A stretch of DNA of 64,000 bases, from contig CM043962.1 in the NCBI GenBank assembly GCA_014529385.2, positions 46,981,098 to 47,045,097 on the forward strand, in the 5' to 3' direction. This document shows positions 10,740 to 21,905 of this stretch, in pieces (the stretch's first letter is position 1; every line of letters begins with the position of its first letter). The translations under genes were made by a program, and so were the position numbers. Under the pieces are notes generated by a model, which made no database searches, was not told the DNA's origin, and saw only the letters and a list, made by a program, of their open reading frames with translations. Source of the stretch: Adiantum capillus-veneris (Eukaryota > Streptophyta > Polypodiopsida > Polypodiales > Pteridaceae).

Positions 10740-11320
10740 CTAAATACTTACCTTGAGCTTGAATGCTCTGGAAAACTGGGGCAGCATAAATGAATGCCGC
10801 TTGTGCTCCTCGTCGTAATTCACGCTTTACCTATACATGCGAGATGAGAGGCAAAGAATGCAAGCCCTCCTCAGCACGAATGATGAGGGGAGAATCAGAT
10901 TTGGCATGTAGAATGAGAGTATTAGCTTCAAAATCAATGAGAGCGTTGAGTTCACGAAACCATTTAATGCCTAAAATCATATCTGATTCCCGAGAGAGGA
11001 GACACAAGAAATTTCCTACGAAAAGAAGCTTGTTGAACGGTAAACATCACATCAAGGCACTCCTTCGTGATGAGAGAGTCCATACCAGGAGCGAAGCCAG
11101 AAACCTCAAGAAGAGATTTCTGACTAACCTCTAGGCGGGCTCTCTCAACAAGAGGGGGACTAATCACATCATGCATACTGCCTGGATCAAACAATATGAT
11201 AAAACGCTGTCCTTTTACATGACCATAACACTTCAAGAGAGATTCATCAATGTGTGTGTAAGAGTCAGGAGAAGATGCAGGTTGTGTTGTGACAGAGTTT
11301 GTGGTAGTTGTGGGTGCCAT
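10740..11320 (-). pseudogene. Element A aspartic protease
   Basis: FIILFDPGSMHDVIS carries the catalytic Asp with DPG instead of the common DSG, a variant seen in some gypsy proteases. The second loop MILGIKWFREL follows near 10960 after a stop/frame change. The segment is joined upstream to the gag zinc knuckle, with a LINE-derived insert between. Confidence 0.8.
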
Positions 11321-11348
11321 GTATTACGGCTTGGGAGAAATCCGGTGG

Positions 11349-11724
11349 GTCACGCTTCATACATTACACCACCTATATTGCCCCCAACTACAAAACCATG
11401 TTCTTCGCTGAGAGAGGAAACCGTACTCACACTTACATGCTTGAGTCTATTCCCTTGTCCGCGATACGCACTATCGCAGCAATTCGGCTTAGCTCCCATT
11501 TCCTTCGATGCGAGATAGGGCGTTGGGGCGATGGAGAAGAGTCAAATCGATTGTGCACATTATGCTCACTGCAAGTTCGAGAGTCTGAGTACCACACACT
11601 ACTAGAGTGCTCAGCTTTTGATCACATCCGAACTTGCTTCTCTCACATTTTCAGCCATAACTTAGACCTACACACTTTCCTCTCCGAGCCAAGGTGTGGG
11701 CTCTCCATTGCGACTCTCATTAGG
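11349..11724 (+). mobile_element. LINE C-terminal fragment inserted in element A
   Basis: A plus-strand frame across this stretch reads like the C-terminal zinc region of a LINE ORF2: FLRCEIGRWGDGEESNRLC, then C-x2-C ... EYHTLLEC (Cys-Cys-His-Cys). The host element is coded on the other strand and its gag resumes directly beyond it. GGTGGG occurs at both edges (11343-11348 and 11723-11728), so it may be a target duplication or a recombination microhomology. There is no poly-A tail, so ordinary target-primed insertion is uncertain. Confidence 0.65.
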
Positions 11725-11737
11725 TGGGATTGTCTTA

Positions 11738-11793
11738 TGACAGGCCTTCTTAATGTGCCCCTTGACGTGACATTGAAAACATACCTTCTTTAG
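11738..11793 (-). pseudogene. Element A gag zinc knuckle
   Basis: Minus-strand reading CFQCHVKGHIKKAC is a perfect C-x2-C-x4-H-x4-C nucleocapsid knuckle, placed between the gag body and the protease. Confidence 0.85.
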
Positions 11794-11962
11794 CATATAT
11801 CACTTGTTCTTCAGCCGTGATGTATCCTCCTATAATTCCTTGTGAAGCTTTTTCATCAGGGGTTAGCTTAGGTTTTGCAGGTGCTTTAGCTTTACCCTTG
11901 AGTCATTATTAGTGTTCTTTTCCGAGGAATTAGAGGAAGAAGGGCTAGAAGAATTACCGTTC

Positions 11963-12385
11963 TTACCATTCTGTGTTCTGAGAATTCTGCGGGGTTCCTT
12001 GAGAAGTCTTATTTTCCTTAGGCTTTCCTTTGTTGTGCTTCATCTCGTGGGCGAGAGCAATTGCTACCGCTTTGCTCAGATCGGGTGGATCGAGTACCTC
12101 GACATCATACTTGATATACTCGTCCAATCCGTAAAGAAATGCCTCCTTGTGCTTCTTATCCGATTTGCGTAATTGAGTGCCGAGTTGCAAAACCCGATTA
12201 GAGAAAGACATAACCGGCATACCGTTTTGCTTGAGAGCTCGCCAATCGTCCTTCAGTCATGCAAGGTACTGAGGTGGCATAAACCGCGCCTTGAGCTTGT
12301 CTTGGAAATCAACCCAACTAAAGGAGAGGGGCGTGAAATCGTCGGCTATCTCTAGGTGCGCGGCTAGCTATGCCTCTTGCCATGC
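11963..12385 (-). pseudogene. Element A gag, C-terminal body
   Basis: Open frame 12220-11963 (FSNRVLQLGTQLRKSDKKHK, YGLDEYIKYDVEVLDPPDLS) is the second half of a retrotransposon gag domain. The stretch up to 12385 continues the same domain in broken frame (FSWVDFQDKLKARFMPPQY). It ends in a Lys/Asn-rich linker before the zinc knuckle. Confidence 0.8.
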
Positions 12386-13114
12386 CTAGTACCAATTTAT
12401 GGCATCATCGGCAAGGTACATAGCTGCCGTCAAAACTTTGCTATTGCCTGTTTTCTTAGTTGTCGCAAAATAAGCATTAAATTGATACAACCAAGAATGA
12501 ATAACAGTAGCATCCAACTTCTTACTGAAAGTCAACTTCTCTGTGACTGGATTGTGTGAATCCGCATCGTGGCTTGCGCCACTTGACGAACTCCCACGAT
12601 CTTTGGGTGGTTCGGTCTTCGAGGCTAGGACTTGGAAAATAAATTCTTGATTACGAATCTCCCTTTGAGCTTCTCGCTCGGCGTCCCTTTCTGCTTTGCG
12701 TTCTTTCCATTCAGCGCGCTCGCGTTCGAGAGCAAGTCGCTGTTCTTCTTGTTTTGCGGCAAGAGCAATGCGCTCGCATTCCTGGGCAAGTCGATTTTCT
12801 TCTTGTTTTGCAGCAAGTGTGGCGTTTCTTTCATCGCGCTCGCAGTCCTTGGCTGCTTGATCTGCGGCCATTCTTGCAATTCTGTCGTCGCGCTCACGGT
12901 CCTGAGAAAAGCGCTCGTGTGCTAAGGCAAGGCGCTTGTCTTCCTGTCTATCCATCATGGCCACCATCTGCTTTACCATTGCCTCCATAGGGTCCGGCGT
13001 AGATGGCGAAGGAAGAGGGTTGGAAAAATCTCCTGGTGGGGAGAATCCTTCGTCGCCTCTCTCATGCTCATCACCTAAATGCGAAGTATCCATGCCGCTT
13101 CGGGTGACGACCAT
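12386..13114 (-). pseudogene. Element A gag, N-terminal coiled-coil part
   Basis: 242 codons starting at the ATG at 13114. Residues ~55-160 are extremely rich in Glu, Arg, Lys, Ala and Gln with repeated RLA/ERE/AKQEE units and should form a long coiled coil. The last ~45 residues (KLDATVIHSWLYQFNAYF) start the gag fold. The coiled-coil expansion probably arose by internal duplication, since ERDER- and AKQEE-like blocks recur. Confidence 0.85.
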
Positions 13115-13605
13115 GCACTATGATCTTGGGGTCTTAAGCTCGCGAGGAACTTGGTTATTGAGGGTCTGGTTTCTTGAGGGTCTTGAGGTTCTTGATGTCC
13201 TTGATTCGGGAGAATCTTGGGTGCTGGAGGATCTTGAGGTTCTTGAGGGTTTCTTTCGCTTGCAAATCGCGTTGAGAAGGATCTTCACCAGAGTTCTACT
13301 CCTTTCAACGGGCGCACCCCTTGGCGGCCTTGCGTTCACACCAAGGTTGCTTTTTCCCACCTCACGTCGATTGGCCGGCCGCTAAGTGCACGGTCCGCTC
13401 TCAATGAGTGAAAAGAGACACAAGGGGAGGCTGGACAAGCCCTTCTTTCTTGGGATTCCTGTCACTCTTCAACAAAACACGATTAGGAATCGCCACGGCC
13501 AAGTAAACTTGGATTCGTGCGACCGCAACAAGCAAAAAAAAATCTTGTGGTTCTTGTGGTTCTTTCCTTGAGTAATGCAGAACACTTCCAAAGCTTTGAT
13601 ACCAA
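13115..13605 (-). other. Element A untranslated leader and primer-binding site
   Basis: Noncoding leader with TTCTTG/GGTTCTTGAGG-type repeats at 13140-13260. The primer site at 13593-13605 reads TTGGTATCAAAGC on the minus strand, an initiator tRNA-Met match with one change. The last 165 bp recur at 14837-14997. Confidence 0.8.
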
Positions 13606-14836
13606 TGTAAGGTGCAGCGGAATGAATGTTGTATTTTCTCAAGATTAGTGATCTTTACTGCTCAAGGTTCCTTTTAGTTCTTAGGGAAAGAGAGAGCTTT
13701 CCGTCTTATAGAGTGTTGTGGTCACGAACAAAGTGAGTGGATATTGTGCGTGCAAGTGAATGAGACTGAGAGAAGGAGAGAGAAGAGATACGACACCGAG
13801 AGGTTGTAAAACCCTCCTCCGAAGGCCCCACTCTCGTCGGCAAGAGTGGTCTACTTTGATTGCACAAGGTGTACAATGTGTATGCAATGGACTGATGCAA
13901 TGAGACGGTGCTGATGACGACGACGGTGATGACGACGGCGACTTAGGCTGAAATCTGTGAACTTCTTGGTGGCTGAAAATGAATGTTCCTTGATGGGTTC
14001 ATGGCTGAAAATGACTGCTTGGATCGGGGTCGAGATAATGATGAAAAACGTTGGACTTTCTGCTCTTCATGCTGCGTTTCTGGAGATGAGTGCTTGGCTG
14101 AAAAACGCTGTGACAACAGATGTTTCTTTGCTGAAAATTGCAGTTTTCCAATTGCTAATAACCCCTTACCCTGCTGTGGTAATCTGCTGCAAATTGCTGA
14201 TGATAATCTCTGACTTTGCTGAGGTTTGTCTGGCGTTAGTAGTGGATGAAAACGCTGAATTTGATCTGGGGAAAACGCTAGCTTTCTAGTTTTGCTGGCG
14301 ATGACTTCAAGGGAGGAAAACGCTAGGTATGCCTGAAGATAGGGCGATACCAAGATGCTGATGATGCGGGGGAATGGGCCTCACCAAGTTGCTTGGAGAG
14401 GGTCTTGCTGAGAGAGGGAGGGAACACCTGTTGCTTGGTAGCCTGCTGTGCTCCTGGGCTCATCTGCCAATTTGTGCTAACTTGGGTTTGCTTATATATT
14501 AACTTACCCAATTTGCCCTACTGAGTACCCAACAAAAGTCACTTAATAAATAAGTGAAAAATGTTAAATATAGGGAAAAATAAGCTAAAGTCACTTGAAA
14601 AATCCCCAAACTGTCTCCGATGAAAATGCTTATGCTTATGCTTATGCAACCAGAGGATATGCATCTACTCTAAGTGAGGATATGCATCTACTCTAAGTGA
14701 CTGGGCATGCACGATCTACGAATAGACTCACAAGAGTGCCGGATCACTTCTAATCTAACTTGATTGGACTTGACGGAAACCCTGCTATGGTGTAGCTTGT
14801 CCACGGACACATAGGGTTAGGATGTGTCACGTGACA
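13606..14836 (-). repeat. Element A 5' LTR
   Basis: 1231 bp, TGTAAGGTGC ... CACGTGACA. Matches 1-831 plus 7663-7864. A 23-bp block GGATATGCATCTACTCTAAG+TGA is present twice at about 14656-14701 but once in the other LTR. Confidence 0.92.
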
Positions 14837-14997
14837 TTCTTTCTTGGGATTCCTGTCACTCTTCAAAAACACAATAAGGAATCGACACGCCCAAGCGAAC
14901 TTGGGTTCGTGCGATCGCAACAAGCAAAAAAAAATCTTGCGATTCTTGTGGTTCTTTCCTTGAGTGATACAGAACACTGCCAAAGCTCTGATACCAA
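14837..14997 (-). repeat. Second copy of leader plus primer site
   Basis: 161 bp homologous to 13441-13605, with a perfect-looking initiator tRNA-Met primer site at 14985-14997 (minus strand TTGGTATCAGAGC). It lies between two LTRs of related but different subfamilies, so it is the leftover of a neighbouring element. Confidence 0.85.
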
Positions 14998-16192
14998 TGT
15001 TAGGTGCAGGGGAATGAATGTTTGCGCTTTGCTCAAGATGAGTGCTCCGAATTGTGCTCAAGGTTCCTTTTGTTCTTATGGAAGGTAGAGCCTTCCGTTC
15101 TTACTGAGAGAGTGTAATGATCACAAACAAAGTGAATGGACACTGTGCGTGCAAGTGTATGAGACTGAGAGATAAAGAGAGAAGAGAGATACGACACCAG
15201 GTACAAACGGTATGCATGAGATTGATGCAAGTCTAGGCTATGTTGGCGATGACGACGACACCGACCTAAGGACGGAAATCTGCAATCTTTTATCTGCTGT
15301 CCAAAAACGCTATGGGCTGAAATCTGCGACTGAGCCATAAACGATGGTTTGGGGGCTGTTTTCGGTGGGTCTTTGACGCTGAAAATCTACCGGTTTAGGG
15401 CTAAAAACTGAGGATCTTCAAGGCTGAAAACTGAGGTCTTCAGGGTTGAATCTGCAACCTTTTTAGGGCTGATCTTGATGAACCTTTAGGGCTGCAAATC
15501 TCTGCATGCGCAGGATCTGCAAGGCTGAAGGTAAAACCAAAAACGCCAGGCCTTTGTGTTCCAAAAACGCTAGGTCTGATGGTTTTTCCAAAACGCTAGG
15601 GAATGGAGCTGCTGGCGATGCTGCTTGGGAGTGGAAACACTAGATGGCTGGCTGAATCTTCTGGCGATGAAGGCTGATGCAAAAACGCCAATGCTGATGC
15701 AAAACGCTGGGATGGCTGGGGTCTTCTGCTGGCGATCCTTGTTGGAAACGCTAGGCAATGGGGGTTTGTTACTTGGAGGGAAGGTCCACCAAGGCTTGGT
15801 CTTGCTGAGAAGTTGTCTACTGAGCTTGGCTCCTGTTGCCTCTTCTGCCATTTAGTGCTAGCTCTAGTTTGCTTATATACAAACTTAGCAAAATTGCCCT
15901 ACCTATTTTGTTGGAAAGTCACTTAAATTAATAAGTGAAAAATGCCAAAAATAGGTAAAATAGGCTAAATGCATTGGAAAATTCCCCTAATGGATTCTGG
16001 TGGAAATACTGATGATCATGTTGTGTGCAACCAAAGGATATGCATCTACACTAAGTGACTGGGCATGCACGGTCTACGAATAGACTCACAAAAGTGTCAG
16101 ATCACTTCTAATCTAGACTGACTGGACTGACTGAACCCTGATCATGCTGTAGCTTGTCCACGGACACATAGGGTTGGATGTGTCACGTGACA
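14998..16192 (-). repeat. Third A-family LTR, diverged subfamily
   Basis: 1195 bp, TGTTAGGTGC ... CACGTGACA. The ends match the two A LTRs closely, but the middle (about 15200-15850) differs and is rich in AAAACGCTAGG/GGCTGAA units. With the leader at 14837-14997 it forms a headless partial element abutting A. Confidence 0.85.
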
Positions 16193-18186
16193 CATGCATA
16201 GCCTTGTACAATGTACAGTACACACGCCCACACTCCACAAACACAAGCATTGACACATACAAACCCATGCACCTACATACACCCCACACATTCATGTGCA
16301 CACATGCACATACAGTGGCAGTAATCTCAAATGGAGAACTAAGCCGCTTCCAAGCCGTGTGTGTTTGAAGTGTCAATTCCCGTTCCAGGTTTTTATTTGC
16401 AAAGTTTCTCTGTGCCCTAAAGTCTAAAGTAAAGTTTCGGGTAAAAGCCAAAGTCTACCGCCCTACGGGCCGGTTTCACTGCCTCACACGCCTCAAGGAC
16501 TCTAATGTAGCCCCCTCACCCACCCCCGCTCAACCCACTGTTCCGCTCTCTTTGTTGGCACCGGAGAAGAAAGCAAGCCTTGTAGTTGAGGTTGACCATC
16601 TCCAAGGGACCTCAGTCATCTGCAAGCTTATGAGCCCCGCCCCAACATTGGAAGTTTGAGATTTGGTGCAACACCCTACTGGCAAAGGAGGGCAAGATCA
16701 TCCATGTGCAGGTTCTTGGTCAGGGATACAACCAGATAGAGTTTTGAGGGACCAGAAATAATGGCCAAGGTGCTTCAGATGACCTCGTGGCTTTTGGGGA
16801 CTGTCTGGGTATACTTTCAAAGTTGGCGCCATGGCTTTACCTGTGCAATTGATGCTACTGCCAGGGAGACAAATTTCCAATGCTTCTCCCGTCTATGCCA
16901 CGAGTACCTCTCCTTGCCTCCTCCGATGGGGGATCTCATTGGGTCCTATATTGACTCCCTCAAGACTTCTTCTTTTGTAGCAGCTAAGGTGGCAGGTATT
17001 CCTATCACACGAGTTTGGTCCCAAGCTCTGTCACCCTTGGACCGATCAAAAAGTCATTGTGGTTCATATGCGATATTTCACTCTATGCCCTTTACTTGGA
17101 CACCTCTTTGTAGGTGTTCTTAGATTTTGTGTTCTGTTGGGTCTCAGCCCTTGAGTTCATGCGTGGAAAAGTGGACTTAGCTTTCTGCAGGGACTTGTAA
17201 TGCATTGTGGGCTAGCTTTCCACGAGGTCTAGTGCCATCATGTGCGTGCGCACAAACATCCCTAGACATCCACTCATGAACAAGGACTGTCTATACGATG
17301 TTGCATTGCATAGCATGTTTCGCGAGAGTTCATACATGTCTTTGGATTCATTTAGTCGGTCACAATTTCTCCCAGGGACAGGCGTTAAGGAGTGCGGCTG
17401 TTTTGTGGCTGTGTCCAGCCAATGTGAGGTTGTTTTCTCATGTCAAGTTGAGTTTAGCAATGTTTGGCTCAGGGTTTTGGCTTGGTTCCATGGCCATTAG
17501 GCTCCTGCAAGCTGAGGTATCTTTACCGGCCTTGCTGGTATTTTTCCCCTCAGCCCTTTGGGCATCCTATGCCCTTTCCCCCATTCTCTCCTATTTTTCC
17601 CTATTTGCTAGGGTCGTGGGGCTGTAGGAGTGGGTTGGGCAGGTTGGGGACAGGCCTAAATATGTTCGGGGGGGAGTCACCTCTTATAGCATATTGCAAA
17701 AGAGCCCTGAGAGGGGCGCCCTTAGGGAGTAGCCCTTTGGGGGCAGATCTGGCCTTGGCTGGCAATCACAGGAGGCTACACTCCTAGCATTTTTACCCAA
17801 CCATCACCATTTTTCAGATCAGCCCAAGCGTTTTTGTTGGGCAGCAGTTGCAACGTGTGGAGATCGTCTCTACGGTGTAGTACCTCCTCACGCAGCCTCA
17901 CACGCCCTGTGATCATGCAATGCAAGGTCTCTCATCTGAAATCCAGATCCAGATCTAGATCTAGCCAGGAGGAGATGCACCAGATCTATGCTCTTAGAGC
18001 ATGTTGGAGGTGATACCCCCTGTGGAGACTGTGTCAGTGGCCTCGTGTGCAAGATCAGTTGGCAATGTCAGTAGCAATCGCAATTGTGTGTACCTCGGGT
18101 CTATCCACTTGGCATGACAGTTCTATGCCGAACCCTTGGTCACTTGTATGAGCAGCTTGTTATCAGTATGAAGAGCCTTTTCCAGA

Positions 18187-18188
<2 letters not shown>
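16193..18188. other. No recognisable gene
   Basis: Mixed-composition DNA without a domain I recognise. The frame at 16761-17123 and its overlapping neighbours show no family motif. CA-rich stretch at 16200-16320. AGATC-rich stretch at about 17935-17985. It may be an old, unclassified repeat. Confidence 0.4.

Positions 18189-18250
<62 letters not shown>
18189..18250. repeat. CT microsatellite
   Basis: Uninterrupted (CT)n of about 62 bp. Confidence 0.97.
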
Positions 18251-18253
<3 letters not shown>

Positions 18254-19631
18254 TTAGACATGGTATGAGAGCCCTAGTTGTCACGACCACCTTCGGATTG
18301 GGCTGATCCAGTGCCGTTTTGGACTTGATTGAGAGAGAAGAAGCTTGCTATTTTTTCCTGGTTTTCTCCAAATTTGGGGCAAATATCGGTATGTGGAGCC
18401 TATGGACCCTTGTCTACGACTTCCCCGTGTTTACCCTCACCTCTCTTCACCGATGGAGGTTTCAAGATGTGTAGCAGTGCTAGATTGCTTTGGTTTTCCC
18501 AGATGAAGTCATGTTGTCGTGCTTCCCTGCAAGGGGAGCAAGCATGCGGTTGTTGGATCCAGAGGGTATTCATTTCCAACTTCTTCTTTAAAGAGAAGTG
18601 TTTGAACAGCAGTAGGATCTTCTTCAACACTTCTGGAGCAGGTTTCTATGGCTGTGTTTTCTTCGAGGAGATGGATTGGCAGATTTGTTGTGCCTTTTGC
18701 AAATGCACACCTTTTTTGGAATTTTCCACGGAGCTACCTATCCCATGGGTAGCAGGTTGATGATTCAGTTGCACTTCTGTAGCAGATTGTGGATTATGAT
18801 GATAGAGGGGGAACGCTTTCCTTCTAGAGGCAAAGGATGTTCTTTGGTTTGCCGTATCCATCTACGGATGGAAGTTCCAGTTCAAGATTTAGGTGACTCT
18901 TGTTTATCCAATATGTAGCAGTTTAGGTGCATGTTCCAATGCATGCGTTGCAGTTGGCTTTGACAGGCAGAGGGAGATACTCATATCTCCAGAACCACTT
19001 CTTGTTTGATAATCCGACTTCCTTGCATGAGGTTTAGAGGTGGAGCACGTGATGGCAGACCCTTAGCCGACAATGACGGCAGTTGAAGGAAGTTTTTGTT
19101 GGAGTGCTGACTTCTCCTATCTCCATGTTCTCTCCTTCCCCAGTGGTAGTGTAGCCCTACAGATTTGGTCATTCCTTTGCCCTTTTGTGAGTTTGTGTTA
19201 AGAGTTCAGATTCTTGTCCAATGCCGGCTCCAGTATCTCCCAAGAGCAGTTTAGGGAGTGAGGACTGTTTTGTGGCTGTCCTCGGGCGTATCTGAGGTAG
19301 ATGCACCTTTTCTCGGCAATGCACTCCATGATGTTGCTCACCCAATAGCTGGCATGAGACGGGACCCCCATTCCTAGGGTTTCCCAGGGTTAGAGTCTCG
19401 AGTGTTTCGTAGTTCTGCTACTAAGTATTTATGTCAAGTCACTTACAGTTAGTTTACATATATATTAGCATTTTTAGCCATTTATCATGATCGTGGGGTT
19501 TTCTACTAGGTAGGGCAATTCTGGGGATTGCCTATATACCCACTCAACCCCACCCCTTGTACTTTTGGCATGTTGTTTAGTACAGATTTTCAACATTTTG
19601 GGCACACACCCTCTCTCTAGCGTTTTGGTGT

Positions 19632-19632
<1 letters not shown>
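18251..19632. other. No recognisable gene; LTR-promoter-like end
   Basis: No coding domain seen. At 19430-19560 the plus strand carries AAGTCACTTAC, then AGGTAGGGCAATT and a TATATA stretch, in the same order as the minus-strand promoter region of the A-family LTR (about 15870-15960). It could be a diverged LTR in plus orientation, but no partner LTR or coding region follows. Confidence 0.3.
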
Positions 19633-19727
<95 letters not shown>

Positions 19728-19728
19728 T
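19633..19728. repeat. CT then CA compound microsatellite
   Basis: (CT)n to 19714 followed by (CA)n to 19728. Any reading frame across it is a Ser-Leu or Arg-Glu repeat artefact. Confidence 0.97.
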
Positions 19729-20589
19729 CACGTTTTCTCCTTGTGATCTCACTTCCTCTTGCCAACACTCCCTTTCCTCGTTGTGTACACACCCTCTACG
19801 GTGTGGCATTGCCTGAAGGTTATTCCCAGGCCCGTACGGTGGGCAAGTCGCGCTAGGAGCTTGAGTATGAATCTATTGCGATAGATCCGAGATCCGTTGA
19901 CTGCCCGGTCCCGAGAGGAGTTTTGCGTCTAGTCTAGAAAATGGCTTCGAGTCCTAGCAGCATGTCCACATGGCACATCAAACCCATACGCACATTGACA
20001 ATTGTCCTCCTCCTCGTCTTGTTGTCTTGAGAAATTCATTTAGAGACTTTCAACCTAGAAAGCTCAGCAGTCCTTGGGAGAACTCCACCCAATAAATCAA
20101 AGGTACCTTTTGGAATATGCAATGCAAACCACCCAAAGCATTAAACGATCGTACAGAAAAATAACCTTTTAGTGACTTCCCTTGCAAAAGTGTCAAGATC
20201 TACAACCAATTCTCCACTGAGTGATAAATAAGTTACATGTTGGTCATAACTACATCCATAAATTAAACTAGCAATATGGGAAGATTTTGGAGAAGAACAT
20301 AAGCTAGTCCATATCAGTCTACTATTCCATTTAATCAAATAAAGTTTTTTGAATTAGCATCTCTAGTTTTCATCAACTACCCTAGCTTTTAAGTAGAGCT
20401 ATCACCAAAACTCCCTTTCAACGTAAGTGTTTTGGCGGATATTAAAGTTGTTTCACATTGTAAAGTTATTGGGATTTGATTTTCTTTGTCATGTTTTATT
20501 TGGAAACGGAAATGGAATGTACTGACTCACGAATTATAACAGGGAATAAAGCACCCATAAAACCATAAAAGCAAGGGACACAAGAAATG
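19729..20589. other. No recognisable gene
   Basis: No domain or RNA gene seen in this stretch. Confidence 0.4.
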
Positions 20590-21130
20590 GAATGTACTGA
20601 CATAGATGTATGTAATCCAGCCCACAGGGCTGGTTGGGGTGAAGAATTTTCCACAGGTTGTGCCAGCTGAAGTGGTGAGCTGCAGCCAGGAAATAAGGGT
20701 TTTGGTGATTGGGGAAAGAGGAATGAATTGATTTTCAGGCCCAGGAGACCAGGGCGGAGCACGGTTAGGCAGAGGAGTGCCAATTGGGGTTGGAAAAGTG
20801 GGAGATTGCTACAAAGGAGGGATCAGTGGTTGCAGCAGCAAGGGTGGAGCTCCTGGATAATAATCTGGTTCTTCCCACTCAACCTGAGTTGGAGAGTTTG
20901 ACCTTCTGGTAGACAGCAGGGCCAGTTTCAAAGACACACGGTACTCATCAAGGTGTACTCATCAAAGTACACAGAGCGGGAAAAGTAAAACTTGTCGTGT
21001 TGAGGATCATAAAACCTGTATGCATTCACACCAAACCAGTCGCCATATCCTACAAACACCATCCGGGTACTAGTGGGATCTAGCTTTTGTCAAGTCTCCG
21101 TTGCCTTGACAGGGTAAGCTACACACGGAC
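20590..21130 (-). pseudogene. Ty1/copia pol fragment (integrase tail and linker)
   Basis: On the minus strand 21130-20949 reads CVAYPVKATET, then KLDPTSTRMVFVGYGDWFG and YRFYDPQHDKFYFSRSVYFDE, the conserved motif at the end of copia integrases. It is followed by the Pro-rich linker (for example PPLLLQPLIPP and PIGTPLPNRAPPWSPGP) that normally precedes reverse transcriptase. Several stops are present. No LTR or reverse transcriptase is attached, so this is an isolated scrap. Confidence 0.75.
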
Positions 21131-21470
21131 AGCTTTGGACTCCAACAGGGGGAAGAACTTTCTTTTTCCCCCTCATCCAAACAAGTCTAGACATGAGTGT
21201 CAGTTTCTAGGCGGAATGCTATTTAAAGACAGTACAATCTTAAACTTAGCAGCTACAGAGAGAGCTAATCAAGGTCTAACTATGTCAGTCTTGAGGCTGA
21301 ATGCTAAAAAACAGCATAATGCTAAACATCGCAGCTACAAGAGAGAGCCAATCAAGGTCTAACTATGCCAATCGACCCATCTACTATGAGTACGGCAGTG
21401 GAATGGGCTGAAACGGTACAGTTTTTAATTATAACACAGAGATGCAAGAAAGTGTAGCGGAACCTTCAAG
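21131..21470. repeat. Intergenic, with an imperfect ~70-bp tandem duplication
   Basis: Units at about 21219-21292 and 21299-21372 share AGCTACA(A)GAGAGAG, then CAATCAAGGTCTAACTATG. No gene seen. Confidence 0.6.
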
Positions 21471-21659
21471 AGCTTCTCTGAGAGAGCTTTTGAGCTGATC
21501 GGGCCGGAGTAGGGAGGTGGGTTCATCAGCGACGGAGTCGTTGAGGGCCGCCCTGCACTGAAGCCGAAGCGAGGTCTGAACGCTCAAAGAGGCATGATGA
21601 CGACGCAAACGATGCGGCTGCAGCACGAAACTCCTCGATGTCAGAATGGACATCGCCAT
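21471..21659 (-). pseudogene. Possible first exon of a plastid-targeted host protein
   Basis: Minus-strand ATG at 21659 opens a Ser/Arg/Leu-rich start with few acidic residues, as in chloroplast transit peptides. It is followed by TSLLRPDQLKSSLREALEG. An AAG|GT donor-like junction lies at about 21471. Nothing downstream continues the protein, so if real it is an orphan exon. I cannot name the family. It could also be a chance frame. Confidence 0.28.
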
Positions 21660-21787
21660 ATCCGAGGGCTCGCTCCTATCTACAGCATTGTAAGACCTTC
21701 ACACATTCCATCGCTGCCTGCCATCTTGTTAGCTTCCAGCCATTAAAAAAGAGTACTAATTGACATACCCGTCAAAGTGTGGGAGTG

Positions 21788-21828
21788 TTTTTTTTTTTTT
21801 TTTTTTTTTTGGGGGGGGGGGGGGGGGG
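21788..21828. repeat. Homopolymer T23 followed by G18
   Basis: T run 21788-21810 directly joined to a G run 21811-21828. It may be a real low-complexity junction or a sequencing/assembly artefact. Confidence 0.95.
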
Positions 21829-21905
21829 AAGTGGAATTTGAATTATTGGAAAGAAAAAAGAATACAAACAAGGGGAGGAGAGCCTCAATCCTGGATGTGT
21901 TTGGT

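Larger units (their letters stand above)
1..14836 (-). mobile_element. Ty3/gypsy chromovirus A, interrupted by element B
   Basis: Minus-strand LTR retrotransposon. In element order: 5' LTR 14836-13606, tRNA-Met primer site, gag 13114-11738, protease, reverse transcriptase, RNase H, integrase and chromodomain down to 7876, purine tract, then the 3' LTR (7864-7663 and 831-1) split by element B. The LTR sequence at 1-831 realigns with 13768 onwards, so about 160 bp of the left LTR lie outside the window. Gag and pol are spread over several frames with stops, so this copy is dead. A LINE-derived piece sits between gag and protease. Element B inserted into its LTR, so A is older. Confidence 0.9.

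Noticed and set aside
16761-17123. 120-codon frame as a host gene
   Set aside because: No domain or codon pattern, and overlapping frames are equally open; kept as unassigned DNA.
19565-19816. Reading frames across CT/CA repeats (also at 27572-28092, 42023-42733, 46673-47289)
   Set aside because: Translations are Ser-Leu, Arg-Glu or Thr-His repeats produced by microsatellites; not genes.
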